A DNA stretch of 64,000 bases from Prorocentrum cordatum (GCA_963575745.1 CAUYUJ010002049.1:1-64000); one strand, 5' to 3'; shown: positions 1-10,829, numbered from the stretch's first letter. Notes: generated from the letters alone by a model not told the origin. Made by a program: numbers and translations.

Positions 1-1309
1 GCTGGTAAGCACACCTATCGCACTCAGAATCATCAGGCGCGTTCGCCGCTTGAATCCAGAGGTCTGAACTCGGTCCGCTAGCCGAGCTAGATTCGCAAAC
101 CTATTCGTATTATTCGAGTCAATTTGATACGCGTTGTCGGTTTTTCCTACTTAAATCGAGCTGTAGGGCAGCTACAGTGCTGGTAAGCACACCTATCGCA
201 CTCAGAATCATCAGGCGCGTTCGCCGCTTGAATCCAGAGGTCTGAACTCGGTCCGCTAGCCGAGCTAGATTCGCAAACCTATTCGTATTATTCGAGTCAA
301 CTTGATACGCGTTGTCGGTATTTTCTACGTAACTCGAGCTGTAGGGCAGCTACAGTGCTGGTAAGCACACCTATCGCACTCAGAATGATCAGGCGCGTTC
401 GTCTGTTCAATCCATAGGTCTGAAATCGGTCTGCTAGCCGAGCTAGGTCCGCAAACCTATTCGTATTATTCGAGTCAACTTGATACGCGTTGTCGGTATT
501 TTCTACTTAACTCGAGCTGTAGGGCAGCTACAGTGCTGGTAAGCACACCTATTGCACTCAGAATCATCAGGCGCGTTCGCCTTTCGAATCCATAGGTCTC
601 AACTCGGTCTGCTAGCCGAGCTTGGTCCGCAAATCTATTCGTATTTTTCGAGTCATCTTGACAAACGCTCTCGGTTTTCTGTATTAACTCGAGCTGTAGG
701 GCAGCTACAGAGGCTATAGTTACATAAATCGATTGGGAATCATTGGGCGCGTTTTTGTCTGTTGTATCCAAAGCTCTGAACTCGGTCTGCTGCCCGAGCT
801 AGGGTCGCGAAACTATTCGTATTGTCCGAATCATCGTGCAAAGTGCTCTCAATTTTCTGCACTCAACTCGTGCTGGGGAAGGGCTACAGTGCTGCGGGTC
901 ATAGAAATCGATTTGCACACATCAGGCGCGTTCGTTGGTCGATTCGAGAGCTCAGAACTTGGTCTGCTGCTCGAAACAGGTCCGCGAAACTATTGTACTA
1001 TTCGAGTCATCCTCAGAGATGCCATCGGTTTTCTGCACTTAACTCGGGCTGTCGGGGGGCTGCAGGGCTGGTAATCACATGAGTCGATTCGCAGACATCG
1101 GACGCGTCCGCCTGTCGCATTGAGAGGTCTGAACTCGGTCTGATACTCGAACTGGGTTGCGAAACTGTTTGTTTTTTTTTGTGAGAGTCATCTTGAGAGG
1201 TATGAAATCGCTTGGGCTGAAATTATTTTTCCCCCACTATATACTGTCAGGAAGCTCTACGAGTCCCCCGGCGGTAAGAAAGGTTGACGGTTTACCGCCG
1301 GCGCCCAGT
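1..1309 (+). repeat. HA element, cut by window start; 178-bp satellite monomers
   Basis: Right-hand part of an HA element. Monomers begin at about 1, 179, 357, 535, 712, 891 and 1067, so the period is 176-179 bp. The first three are very similar and the later ones are diverged. Each monomer carries three small inverted repeats: AGGCG/CGCCT, CTCGG/CCGAG and CTGTAG/CTACAG. The array runs into the right subterminal repeat GGAAGCTCTACGAGT (1250-1264), a hairpin and the end CAGT at 1309. Open frames here are by-products of the repeat and I do not call a gene. Confidence 0.85.
1250..1309 (+). repeat. HA tail: subterminal inverted repeat plus terminal hairpin (type copy)
   Basis: GGAAGCTCTACGAGT is the inverse of the HA left end. 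It is followed by CCGGCGGTAA (1268-1277), a loop of about 14 bases containing GGTTGACGG, TTACCGCCGG (1292-1301), and the terminus CGCCCAGT. The stem is 10 bp and perfect. More than 50 readable copies of this tail or its HB variant occur in the window, and sequence similarity between copies stops right after CAGT, which fixes the element edge. Confidence 0.85.
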
Positions 1310-2037
1310 GGAAAAAATTACCATCAGTTCCAAAGAAATCGGTCCCATACGACAAATTTTGCAGAATTAGCTCGTTCTTCAGATCTCTAGATGCTTCAGC
1401 CGAACGCCCCTGATGATTCTGGATCAGTTTCTGTGCGTCTCAGCCCTGCAATTCTCCAGTTAGGTACAGAAGACCGACAGCGCCTGCAAAGAGGACTTGA
1501 AGAATACGAATAGTTTCGCGGACCAAGCTCGGGTGGCGGACCTGGCTTGGTTAGCTTGCGTACCTCTGAATCGTGAGTTGAGTAGAGAAAACCGACATCA
1601 CTCGTCAACATGACTCGAAGAATACGAATCGGTTTGCGGATCTAGCTCGACCAGAAGACCAAGTTCGGAGCTCTAGATGGGACAGACCAACTCGGCTTAT
1701 GATTTCTAATCGATTTCTGTAAGTATGAGCTCTGTAGCCGTCCTGAATCTCGAGATATGTACAGAAAACCGTCAAGATGACTCGAACGAGCCATCGAGTC
1801 CAGCAAGTGTTTTGATAGTAATATTACAGCTACGTACCTGAGAATTTAACTGGCAGCCGCGGCATAACTCACTACACGTGAAAAACATACCGGTTTTCAA
1901 AACGAATCTTCAAATTTTCCAAGAAGATTAAAAAACCTACTCAAAGTTAACACATTGTCTCTTAATGTCGGGTCGGCCAACTAGCTCCAGCCTGCGCCCG
2001 AATTCCTCTTAGCTCATCTTGCGAGCAGCTCTACGAG
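1310..2037 (-). repeat. AB chimera (HB left end plus satellite monomers), no tail
   Basis: Read on the - strand it starts at 2037 with an HB-type left end, continues through HB internal sequence (cytosine-rich 'TCTCTTAA' segment and the TAGTAATATT segment) and passes into diverged 178-bp monomers (about 1330-1790). It lacks a tail hairpin at 1310, where it abuts the previous element. Confidence in class is good; the inner edge is approximate. Confidence 0.6.
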
Positions 2038-3214
2038 GTACTGAGCGCCGGCGGTAAAGCGTCAACCTTTCTTACCGCCGGGGGACTCGTAGAGCTTCCT
2101 GACATATATGACATATATAATGTCGAAAAAAATTGCAGAGAACGAATATGTTTTCAGCCCAGCGATATCACACCTCTCAATGCAACAGCCGAACGCCCCC
2201 GATCCTTCTGGATTGTCCCACAGTTACGTCCATAGATCGATGGCAGCTCTCGAGATGACTCCACCAAATTGAATAGTTTAAGCCAGCTTGAGTATGAGAC
2301 CGAGTTAGACCTCTGACTGCGACAGGCGGACGCTGATGTCTCCGAATCGATTCCTGTGATTACCAGCCCAACAGCTTCCTGCAGCCCAAGTTAGGTGCAG
2401 AATGGGAACCGGCGGTAAAACGTTAACCAGGTTACGGCCGGGCCTCTCGTAAAGCTCTTTTCTCGCACGGCGCTCCTCGGTAGACGTGAAGAAAGCGTCT
2501 GGAGCAAGACCGAGTTCCGATATGGATTCGACCGGCGGACGCGCCTGACGTCTTCAAATCGATTTCTGTAACCATCTCCACTGTAGCGCCCCTACAGCCC
2601 GTGTTAAGTGCAAAGAACCGACAGCACCTCTCAAGATGACTCGAATAATACGACTAGTTTCGCGATTCTAGATCGGGCAGCAGACCGACCTCAGAGCTCT
2701 GGATTCAACAGAACAAACGCGACTGATGATTCTGAATCGGCGTCTGTAAGTATCAGCTCTGTAGTTGTCCTATAGCTCGAGTTTAGTGCAAAGAACGAGC
2801 GTCTGTGAAGATAACTCGAATAGTACGAATAGATTTGCGGACCTAGCTCGGCTAGCAGACCGATTTCAGGCCTCTCGATTCAACAGGCGAACACGCCTGA
2901 TCATTCTAGATCGATTAGCTGTGCTTACGAGCTCTGAAGCTGTCCTAAAGCTCGAGTTAAGTCTAATAAACTGACAGCGCGTATGAAGATGACTCGAAAC
3001 GGCCGATCCCGCCCGTGTGCCTTTTGGCAGTAAAAGATCCCGACGGAGCTGAGATCAAGATAGTAAGCGGAGATAAGATCAAATATCACGGGAAAAAATA
3101 TATGAGAGCTCTAACGAAGGATTGAATTTCGAGAACCAAATTTTCAACCGACCAAAAGTCAGCAAAAGGTCCGTTTAGATTTTCTTGCCAACTAGCTCTC
3201 CAGCGCCCCGAAAT
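2038..3214 (-). repeat. HA element, reverse orientation
   Basis: The tail hairpin is at 2045-2090 (one arm slightly changed), followed by about five monomers (2160-3000) and the HA head (about 3000-3214) with the conserved stretch that reads AGCTCGATCGGG-like on the - strand. The extreme left end is missing because an HC element abuts at 3215. A partial HB tail with a damaged arm (about 2405-2475) is embedded between monomers. Confidence 0.7.
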
Positions 3215-3537
3215 TGGTAGCGTCCAAAACCCGGAGAGCAAAGAGAACACACAACGGAAAACCTTCCTGGCAAGCACGCGGATGCTCGCGTGAAGCTCTT
3301 CTGGGGCTCAGGGGGGCTCCCCCGCAGCGCTTCCGAGGCGCTGCCAGAAACGCTTCCACGCGTGCCTGCACGCGTGCAGGCACGCGTGGAAGCTTGCCGG
3401 AAGCTCTCCCGGACCCGTTGCCGGCTCGAACGACCTGCTGCGAGAATTCTGAACCGGCGGAGATGGGCTGCTGGCGGGCACCACCACCGTCCGGCTTCTA
3501 ATCTGAAACCCTTTAGCTCTCAGCGAGCTCTCCGGGA
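3215..3537 (-). repeat. HC element with perfect central palindrome
   Basis: On the + strand it opens with TTGGTAGCGTCCAAAACCC-GGAGAGC and closes GAGCTCTCCGGGA, giving inverted CCCGGAGAGC ends. The core holds the palindrome at 3352-3393, then the conserved block GATGGGCTGCTGGCGGGC and CACCACCACCGTC. Several frames stay open across HC copies because of GC-rich, palindromic composition. Copies do not share one conserved frame that would argue for a protein. Confidence 0.75.
3352..3393. repeat. 42-bp perfect palindrome in HC core
   Basis: The left half begins GCTTCCACGCGTGCC and the right half is its exact reverse complement, centred between 3372 and 3373. Related, often imperfect versions recur in the HC copies of the window (about 30). 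It could extrude as a cruciform or fold as one long hairpin in RNA. Confidence 0.9.
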
Positions 3538-3846
3538 ATTACTCGTAAGCTTCCAGCAACAACTTGCTAAGGAAGCTTTACGAGTTACTTGAAGCATCCA
3601 AAACCCGGAGAGCAAAGCGAGCAGAACCGGAAAGCTTACCTGGCGAGCCATCAAACGCTCTCGTGAGACGCTTCTGCAGCTCTCCGGGCTTACCTGCAGC
3701 GCTTCTGAAGCACTGCCAGGAACGCTTCTTCGCGTGCACGTTTCACAGGTCGCTGCGGGGATCTGACGGACATGGGCTGCTGGCGGGCACAACCACCGCC
3801 CAGCTTCTAATCTAAAACCCTGTAGCTCTCAGAGAGCCTTCCGGGA
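3538..3846 (-). repeat. HA left-end mini-module followed by HC element
   Basis: Positions 3538-3586 are a solo HA left end of about 49 bp, read on the - strand. It is followed by a truncated HC copy (3587-3846) that lacks most of the central palindrome and ends CCGGGA. Confidence 0.6.
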
Positions 3847-4049
3847 AAAACTAACCCCAGGTTGCTACATCCTTTGGTCGGGCCGGCCAACGAGCTCCGC
3901 TCTGCGCCCGAGATCCTTCTAGGTCTTTGCCGAAGAGCCGCACATGGTATTTGGTAGCGTCCACTTCGAAGCGTCCAAAACCCGGAGAGCGAAGAGACGC
4001 TTTGGGGACGGGAAATTGGTAGCGTCCAAAACCGGAGAGCAAAGAGGAC
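3847..4049 (-). repeat. HB left-end remnant and two HC end fragments
   Basis: The stretch 3847-3950 matches the HB left module (CAACGAGCTCCGCTCTGCG region). It is followed by two short pieces of the HC hairpin end (GTAGCGTCCA at about 3955 and 4018). Nothing codes here. Confidence 0.5.
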
Positions 4050-4907
4050 ACACACTGGGCGCCGGCGGTTAACCGTCAACCTTGGTTACCGCCGGGAGAC
4101 TCGTAGAGCTTCCTAAGCATGATGTCGAAAAAAATTGCAGAGAACGAATAGTTTTTCAGCCTGAACGATTTCAGACCTCTCGATGCAACAGCCAAACGCC
4201 CCTCATTGGTTACCGCCGGGAACCTTGTAGAGCTCTTCTCTTGCACGGCGATCGTCGGAACACGGAGGGAAAGCTTCTGTGCACCTACAGACCTGGAAGT
4301 TTTACTGGCAGACGCGGCCAAACCCACTACAGGTGCGAAAAATCTGGTTCCTCAACAGAAATTGTAAAATATCTTTCAAACTGGGCGTCGGCGGTAAACC
4401 GTCAACCTTTGTTACCGCCGGGGGACTCGTAGAGCTTTCTGACAACATATAATGTCGAAAAAGAAAACACAGAAAAAATAGTTTTTCAGCCCAAGCAATT
4501 TCAAACCTCTCGGATGCAATAGCCGAACGCCCCCGATGCTTCTGGATTCTACGAGCCCTGTAGCTCTCCTACAGCCCGAGTTACGTGCGTAGATCGAGAG
4601 CGCCTCGAACAATACGAAGAGTTCGGCAAACCTAGCTCGAGTATCAGACCGTGTTCAGACCTCTACAGGACGCGTCTGATGTCTCTGAATCGATCTCTGT
4701 GATTACCAGCCCTGCAGCCCCCCTACAGCCCGAGTCAAGTGCAGAAAACCGACAGCGCCTCTCAGGATGACTCGAACAGAACGAGTTTCGCGGAACTAGT
4801 TTTGGCAGCACACAGAGTTCCGAGCTCTAGATTTGGAAGGCGGACGCGCCTTGACTCGAACAGTACGAATAGGTTTCCGGACCTAGCTCGAGACCGATTT
4901 CATAATT
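4050..4907 (-). repeat. Three nested tails: HA right end, HB right end, HA with monomers
   Basis: HA tail at 4050-4110 with one damaged monomer end; HB right part from about 4206 to 4378; then a second HA tail at 4379-4440 followed by two to three monomers to about 4907. Each tail abuts unrelated sequence at the ACTGG edge, which suggests insertion of one element into another. Confidence 0.6.
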
Positions 4908-5040
4908 GTCAAATATCTTGCAAATATTCGCAAAACCACCGAAAAGTTGCCACATTGTCCGCCTCGCCCGGATGGGCCAACTAGCTTCACCCTGCGCCGG
5001 AATTCCTCTAGCTGATCGATGCGAAAGAGCTCTACGAGGT
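4908..5040 (-). repeat. HB left half, reverse
   Basis: Reads on the - strand as an HB left end (ends GCTCTACGAGGTA at about 5041) with the following GGCCCATCCGGGCGAGGCGG-like segment. It is fused at 4907 to HA monomers, so it is an AB-type or truncated copy. Confidence 0.55.
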
Positions 5041-5132
5041 ATGGCGCCGGCGGTGAACCCTCAACCTGGTCACCGCCGGGAACCTCGTAGAGCTCTTCGC
5101 ACTGGTAAGAGAGAACCGACACAGACTCAAAG

Positions 5133-5174
<42 letters not shown>

Positions 5175-5430
5175 CTTCAAATCCGATGTTTTGGATGTTC
5201 ATATTCGCTCAGTTCCTGGAAGTCCATCGCGAGAGTTGAGCTGCTGTCAGAGATATGCCAATGCGACGCGCAAAAATCTGCTCCCTCAAATGAATTGTCA
5301 AATATCTTTCAAATTTTCGCAAAACGACCCAACAGTTGCCACATTGTCCGCCTCGGCCGACTGGGCCAACTAGCTCCACCCTGCGCCGGAATTCCTCTAG
5401 CTCATCGATGCCGAAGAGCTCTACGAGGTA
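5041..5430 (-). repeat. HB element with internal homopolymer, reverse
   Basis: Complete HB copy of about 390 bp. The tail hairpin at 5046-5082 has GGCGGTGA paired with TCACCGCC. The inverse end CTCGTAGAGCTCTT follows, and the left end is at 5414-5430 (AAGAGCTCTACGAGGTA). A run of 40 T lies inside. Confidence 0.75.
5135..5174. repeat. Poly-T tract, 40 T
   Basis: Uninterrupted T run within the reverse HB element. Relative to the element this is an A run. Length may be affected by assembly or sequencing. Confidence 0.9.
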
Positions 5431-6007
5431 CTAGCTCTTCAGCGCGCCGGAATCTTCTTGTCTAACTGGGCGCCGGCGGTGAATCGTCAACCTTGGTTAC
5501 CACCGGAAGACTCGTAGAGCTTGCTAGCTCGACATAAGTTGAGAAAACCGACAGCGCCTACCAACATTCCGACTCATAGTAAATATTTTTCGACCTCTGA
5601 ATGCGACAGGCGGACGCGCCTGATCTCTGCGAATCGACTTCTGTCATTATCATGCAGCTCCACTAAAGCTCGAGTTAGTGCAGAAAAGCAACAGCATCTC
5701 TCAGGATGACTCGAAAAATGCAGTAGTTTCGCAGACCTAATTCGGGCAGCAGACCGAGTTCTGAGTTCTGCATTCGACAAGCGGACGCGCCTGATGTCTT
5801 CAAATCGATATCTGTCACCAACAGCTCCTGAGCGCGAGTTGAGTGAAGAAAACCGAGAGCACTTCTCAAGATGACTTGACCAATACGAACAGTTTCGCGA
5901 TTCTAGATCATGCAGCAGACCGAGTTCAGAGTTTTGGATTCGATAGACAAACACAACTGGTGATTCTCAATCAGTTTCCGTAAATATCAGCTCTGTAGCT
6001 GTCCTAG
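5431..6007 (-). repeat. HA fragment: tail and about two monomers, reverse
   Basis: The tail at 5465-5525 has damaged pairing (ACCACCGG arm). Diverged monomers follow to about 6005. The HA head and left end are absent; HC sequence starts directly after. Confidence 0.6.
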
Positions 6008-6500
6008 CTCTCCAGCGGATCTTGTCCATCTCGGTAGCGTCCAAAACCCCGAGAGCAAAGAGAACGCACACCGAAACCTGTTCTCGTCAAAAACCCGGAT
6101 AGCCAAACGCGAGACGCGCGCAGAGCGTCGGGTCGCGCAAGCGCACACCTGGCGTTGCACGTGTCCTGCGCTCGACTTGGCAGCGTCCACAACCCGAATA
6201 GTAAAGAGCACACACGCCAGAAAGCTGTGCTGGCGAGCTCACCGACGCTCTCGTGGAACGCTTCTGGGGCTCTGGGGGGCCCCATTGCAGCGCTTCTGAA
6301 GCGCTGCCAGGATCGCTTCCACGCGTGCCGGCACGCGTGCTGGCACGCGTGGACGCTTGCCGGAAGCTCTCCCGGACCAGCTGCCGGGCCAGGCGAGGCG
6401 CTGCGAGGATCGTGGACCGGCGAAGATGGGCTGCTGGCGGGCACCACCACCGACCGGCTTGTAACCTAAAACCCTGTAGCTCTCAGAGAGCTCTCCGGGA
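6008..6500 (-). repeat. HC copy preceded by HC and HE right-end fragments
   Basis: 6014-6173 holds an HC hairpin end and a GC-rich HE fragment (GCGAGACGCGCG). A nearly full HC follows at about 6174-6500 with an imperfect central palindrome around 6318-6355 (CCGGC/GCTGG changes), ending CTCTCCGGGA. Confidence 0.6.
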
Positions 6501-6880
6501 ACTGAAACGGTTCGTGTCAGGTTGCTTGAAGCACGCTTCACAGATGCGTGGTGGCGCTGGAGAGCTTGCCTGGCGCGCTCCTGAAGGGCTCTAAACGTGC
6601 GTGGTGGCGCAGGAGAACTTGCCTGGCGCGCCCCTGCAGGGCTAAGAGCGACGCTTCCACGCGTGCCCGCACGCGTGAGAGCTCGCTGCCCGGGAGCTTC
6701 GCGGGGCCTCTGGAGCACGTTCTACGGGAACGTATTGGAACAGACCCTCCGGGACACGCTGCAGAACCCGAGAGGTCACGGAAGGGCACGTGGAGCGGTG
6801 GGCGGACGGGTGCGGCGGCGTACGCGCACCGGCCGGCATCTTCTCTAACAACCCTTCGTAGCCCACGAGGCTATCCGGGA
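6501..6880 (-). repeat. HE element, first copy
   Basis: GC-rich element that shares the CTATCCGGGA terminus with HD but has its own core (GTTCTACGGGAACGTATTGG, a near palindrome, at about 6719-6739). A second copy lies at 7160-7622 and reverse relatives at 14480-14690 and 61551-61858. Its half-palindrome ACGCGTGCCCGCACGCGTG is related to HC. Confidence 0.6.
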
Positions 6881-7159
6881 AAACCTTCCTGGCAAGCCCA
6901 CGGAAGCACGCGTGAAGCTCTTCTGGGGCTCTGGGGGGCTTCCCGGCAGCGCTTTCGATGCGCTGCCAGGAACGCTTCCACGCGTGCCTGCACGCGTGCA
7001 GGCACGCTTAGACGCTCGCCGGAAGCTCCCCCGGACACGCTGCCGGGTCAGGCGAGCTGCTGCGAGAATTCTGGACCGGCGGAGATGGGCTGCTGGCGGG
7101 CACCACCACCGTCCGGCTTCTAATCTTAAACCCTTTAGCTCTCAGCGAGCTCTCCGGGA
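6881..7159 (-). repeat. HC element
   Basis: HC copy lacking its hairpin end. The palindrome at about 6976-7010 has mutations in the right arm (ACGCTTAGACG). It ends GCTCTCCGGGA. Confidence 0.65.
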
Positions 7160-7622
7160 AAAACCTGGAAAGCCAAGCGCGAGACGCGCGCGCGGACGCG
7201 TTTCGTCGCGCAAGCGCACCTCTGGCGTTGCGCGTGTCCCTGCGCTCGTCTCGGTGCGTGTCTGGTAGCCTCAAGCACGCTTCAAAGGTGCGTAGTGTTC
7301 TGGAGAGCTTGCCTGGCGCGCCCTTACAGGGCTGTACATGTGCGTGGTGGCGCTGGAAAGCTTGCCTGGCGCGCTCCTGAAGGGCTGAGAGCGACGCTTC
7401 CACGCGTGCCTGCACGCGTGGGAGCTCGCTGCCGAGAGTTTCGCGCGGCCTCTGGAGCACGTTCTACGGGAACGTATCGGAACAGGCGCTCCGGGACACG
7501 CTGCGGAACCCAAGGATCCACGGAATGGCACGTAGAGCGGTGGGCGGAAGAGTGCGGCGGCGTACGCGCACCCGCCAGCTTCTTCTCTAACAACCCTACT
7601 TAGCCCATGGGGCTATCCGGGA
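7160..7622 (-). repeat. HE element, longest copy
   Basis: Starts with GAAAGCCAAGCGCGAGACGC, carries the CGCAAGCGCACCTCTGGCG block shared with 44166-44392 and 63800-63910, a core with the inverted repeat GTTCTACGGGAAC, and ends GGCTATCCGGGA. No coding evidence. Confidence 0.6.
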
Positions 7623-8293
7623 AGTGCTCTTAAGCTTCCAGCAACTAGCTAAGGGAAGCTCTACGAGTTACTGGAAAGCCTTCCTGGCATCCCCACGGAA
7701 GCTCTCGTGAAGCTCTTCTGAAGCTCTGGGGGCTCACCTGCAGCGTCTCTGAAGCGCTGCCAGGAACGCTTCCACGCGTTCCTGCACGCGTGCAGGCCCG
7801 CGTGAACGCGTGCTGGAGACGCCCCCGAACCCGCTGCCGGGTCAGGCGAGTTGCTGCGAGGATCGTGGAGCGGCGGAGATGGGCTGCTGGCGGGCACCAC
7901 CACCGCCCGGCTTCTAATCTAAAACCTTCTAGCTCTCAGAGAGCTCTCCGGGAACTTGGTAGCGCCCACTTGGCAGCGCCCAGGACCCGGAGAGCAAAGA
8001 GGGCACACGCCAGAAAGCCTTCCTGGCAGGCCCACGGAAGCTCTCGTGAAGCTCTTCTGGGGGTCTGGGGGCCCCCCTGCAGCGTTTCTGAAACGCTGCC
8101 AGGAACGCTTCCACGCGTGCCTGCACGCGCGCAGGCACGCGTGGACGCTTGCCGGAAGCTTTCCCGGACCAGCTGCCCGGCCAGGCGGGCCGCTGCGAGG
8201 ATCGTGGAGCGGCGGAGATGGGCTGCTGGCGGGCACCACCACCGCCCGGCTTCTAATCTAAAATCCTTCTAGCTCTCAGAGAGCCCTCCAGGA
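7623..8293 (-). repeat. HA mini-module and two HC elements
   Basis: 7623-7673 is a solo HA left end. HC copies follow at 7674-7953 and 7954-8293, both with the CACCACCACCGCCC variant and near-perfect palindromes at about 7769 and 8108. The second begins ACTTGGTAGCG, a clean hairpin end. Confidence 0.7.
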
Positions 8294-9161
8294 AAAACCC
8301 GGAGAGCAAAGAGGGCACACAACAGAAAGCCTCCCTGGCAAGCCCACGGAAGCTCTCGTGAATCTCTTCTGGGGGTCTGGGGGTTCCCTGCAGCGTCTCT
8401 GAGGCGCTGCCAGGCACGCTTCCACGCGTGCCTGCACGCGCGCAGGCACGCGTGGACGCTTGCCGGAAGCTCTCCCCGACCAGCTGCTGGGCCAGGCGAG
8501 CCGCTGCGAGGATCGTGGAGCGGCGGAGATGGGCTGCTGGCGGGCACCACCACCGCCCGGCTTCTAATCTAAAACCCTTTAGCTCTCAGAGAGCTCTCCG
8601 GGAATGTTTCCTGGAGAGCTCTGGGAGGCCCCCCTGCAGCGCTGCCGAAGCGCTGGCAGAAACGCTTCCATGCGTGCCTGCACGCGTGCAGGCACGCGTG
8701 GAAGCTTGCCGGAAGCTCTCCCGGACCTGCTGCCGGCTCAAAAAAGCCGCTGCGAGGATCGTGGAGCGACGGAAAGGAGCTCCTGGCGGGCACCACCACC
8801 GTCCGGCTTCTAATCTTAAGCCCTTTAGCTCTCAGCGAGCTCCCCGGGAGAAACCCAGAGAGCAAAGAGAACACACATTGGAAAGCTTTCCTGGCGAGCC
8901 CTCGGACGCTCTCATGTAGCGCTTCTAGGGCTCTGGGGAGCTCCCCTGCAGCGCTTCTGAAGCGTCTCCAGGAACGCTTCCACGCGTGCCTGCACGCGTG
9001 CACGCACTCGTGGACGCTCGCCGGAAGCGCCCCCCGACCAGCTGCCGGCTCGGGCGAGGCGCTGCGAGGCTCGTGGACCGCCGTGGAGGAACTCCTGGCG
9101 GGCACCACCACCGTCCGGCTTCTAATCTAAAACCTTCTAGTTCTCAGAGAGCTCTCCGGGA
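8294..9161 (-). repeat. Run of three HC elements
   Basis: HC copies at about 8294-8603, 8604-8849 and 8850-9161, same orientation, each ending CCGGGA and each directly abutting the next. The middle one keeps a near-perfect palindrome (8664-8704). Confidence 0.7.
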
Positions 9162-9367
9162 AAAACCCGGAGAGCAGAAAGCAAAGAGAATATAAACCGG
9201 AAAGCGTTCCTGGCGGGCCCTCGGACGCTCTTGTGACGCGCTTCTGGAGCTCTGGAGGTTCCCCTGCAACGCTTCTGAAGCGCTGCCGGGAACGCTTCCA
9301 CGCGGGCCTGCACGCGTGCAGGCGCGCGTGGACGCGTGCCCGAAGCGCTCCCGGACCCGCTGCGACG
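9162..9367 (-). repeat. HC element, first part, split by HB insertion
   Basis: HC sequence up to CGCTGCGACG, where HB is inserted. The rest of the same HC copy resumes at 9751 (CTACAGGTCGCTGCG) and ends at 9861. The uninterrupted paralogue at 10740-10765 supports this reading. Confidence 0.75.
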
Positions 9368-9750
9368 TACCTCGTAGAGCTCTTCGGCATCGATGAGCTA
9401 AAGGAATTCCGGCGCGGGGTGGAGATAGTTGGACCGCCCGGCCCGGGCGAACAAAGTGTTAACTTTGGGTCGGTTTTGCTAAGGTTTGAAAGATATTTGA
9501 CCATTCATTTTGAGAAACCAGATTTTTCGCACTTGTAATGGGTTATGCCGCGTCTGCCAGTGAGATTCTCAGGTTCGTAGGTGCAGTATTACTATCAAAA
9601 CACTTGGAGCAACCGTCGTTGGATAAAAACAGAAAAACGTTGTTTGCTCCAGAAGCTTCCTTCATGTGTTCCGACGGTCGCCGTGCAAGAAAAGAGCTCT
9701 ACGAGGTTCCCGGCGGTAACCAGGTTGACGGCCCACCGCCGGTTCTCAGT
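9368..9750 (+). repeat. HB element inserted inside an HC copy
   Basis: Complete HB: ACCTCGTAGAGCTCTTCGGC at the left, AAGAGCTCTACGAGGT near the right, hairpin with CCGGCGGTAA and a partly mismatched second arm (CCCACCGCCGG), then CAGT. Length about 382 bp. No open frame resembling a transposase. Confidence 0.85.
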
Positions 9751-9861
9751 TCTACAGGTCGCTGCGAAGATCCTGGACCGGCGGAGATGGGCTGCTGGCG
9801 GGCACCACCACCGTCCGGCTTCTAATCTAAAACCCTCTAGCTCTCAGAGGGCTCTCCAGGA
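9751..9861 (-). repeat. HC element, remainder after HB insertion
   Basis: Continues the HC copy begun at 9162 with the GATGGGCTGCTGGCGGGC block and ends CTCTCCAGGA. Confidence 0.75.
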
Positions 9862-10421
9862 ATATAAACCGCTGGGGAGAGGAAATCTTTCCTACAAAGC
9901 TCCGGGGAGCTGCCCTGCAGCCCTTCTGAAGCGCTGCCAGGAACGCTTTCGCACGTGCCTGCACGCGTGCAGGCACACTTGGAAAGCGCCCCCGAACCCG
10001 CTGCTGGGTCTGGCGAACTGCTGCGGGGATTCTGGAGCGGCGAGGATGGGCTGCTGGCGGGCACCACCACCGTCCGGAAACCCTCTAGCTCTCAGAGAGC
10101 TCTCCGGGAAAAACCCGGAAAGCAAAGAGAACGCACGACGGAAAGCTTTCCGGGCGAGCTGTCCGACGCTCCCGTGAAGCGCTTCTGGAGCTCGGGGGGG
10201 CTCCCGTGCAGCGCCTCTGAAGCGCTGCAAGGAACGCTCCCGCGCGTGCCTGCACGCGTGCAGGCACGCGTGGACGCGCGGTGGAAGCGCCCCCAAACCA
10301 GCTGCCGGGTCGGGCGAACTGCTGCGGGGATTCTGGAGCGGCGACGATGGGCTGCTGGCGGGCACCGCCACCGTCCGGCTTCTAATCTAAAGCCCTCTAG
10401 CTCTCAGAGAGCTCTCCGGGA
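9862..10421 (-). repeat. Two HC elements
   Basis: Copies at 9862-10109 (truncated hairpin end) and 10110-10421. The second contains the palindrome at about 10236-10275 and closes CTCTCCGGGA before an HB left-end fragment. Confidence 0.7.
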
Positions 10422-10547
10422 ACTAGCTCCACCCTGCGCCCGAATTCCGCTTAGCTTATCCTGCCGAAGAGCTCTGCGAGGAATTCCACTTAGCTCATCT
10501 TGCCGAAAAGCTTTTCCAGCAACTAGCTAAGGAAGCTCTACGAGTTA
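10422..10547 (-). repeat. HB left-end and HA left-end mini-modules
   Basis: Two short HB left modules (one damaged, ending GCTCTGCGAGGA) and a solo HA left end (10508-10547) in reverse orientation. Mini-modules of 45-75 bp like these fill many joints of the mosaic. Confidence 0.6.
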
Positions 10548-10829
10548 CTTGGTAGCGTCCAAAACCCAGGGAGAACACACACCCGAAAGCTTTCCTGGCG
10601 AGCCCTCGGACGCTCTCGTGAAGCGCTTCAGGGGCTCTGGGGGGCTCTCCTGCAGCGCTTCTGACGCGCTGCCAGGAACGCATCCACGCGTGCCTGCGCG
10701 CGTGCAGGCACGCGTAAACGCTTGCTGGAAGCACTCCCGGACCCGCTGCGACGTGTTACAAGTCGCTGCGAGGGTCCTGGACCGGCGGAGATGGGCTGCT
10801 GGCGGGCACCACCACCGTCCAGCTTCTAC
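10548..10829 (-). repeat. HC element split by a second HB insertion
   Basis: HC with its hairpin end at the start (CTTGGTAGCGTCC). It supplies the uninterrupted sequence GCTGCGACGTGTTACAAGTC that serves as empty site for the HB at 9368. It is itself broken at CTTCTAC (10829) by the HB at 10830-11204 and finishes at 11205-11239. Confidence 0.75.

Noticed and set aside
175-360. Satellite monomers as introns or introners (GGTAAGC... to ...CTGTAG)
   Set aside because: Splice-like words occur once per monomer, but there is no coding sequence on either side and no frame logic.
3000-3120. Possible tRNA or 5S rRNA gene in HA head or monomers
   Set aside because: No cloverleaf or 5S consensus could be built by eye; only weak box-like words.
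7790-8919. Overlapping frames of 160-190 codons on both strands in the HC cluster
   Set aside because: They come from GC-rich palindromic HC copies with few stops. The frame shifts between copies and there is no shared start or conserved protein.
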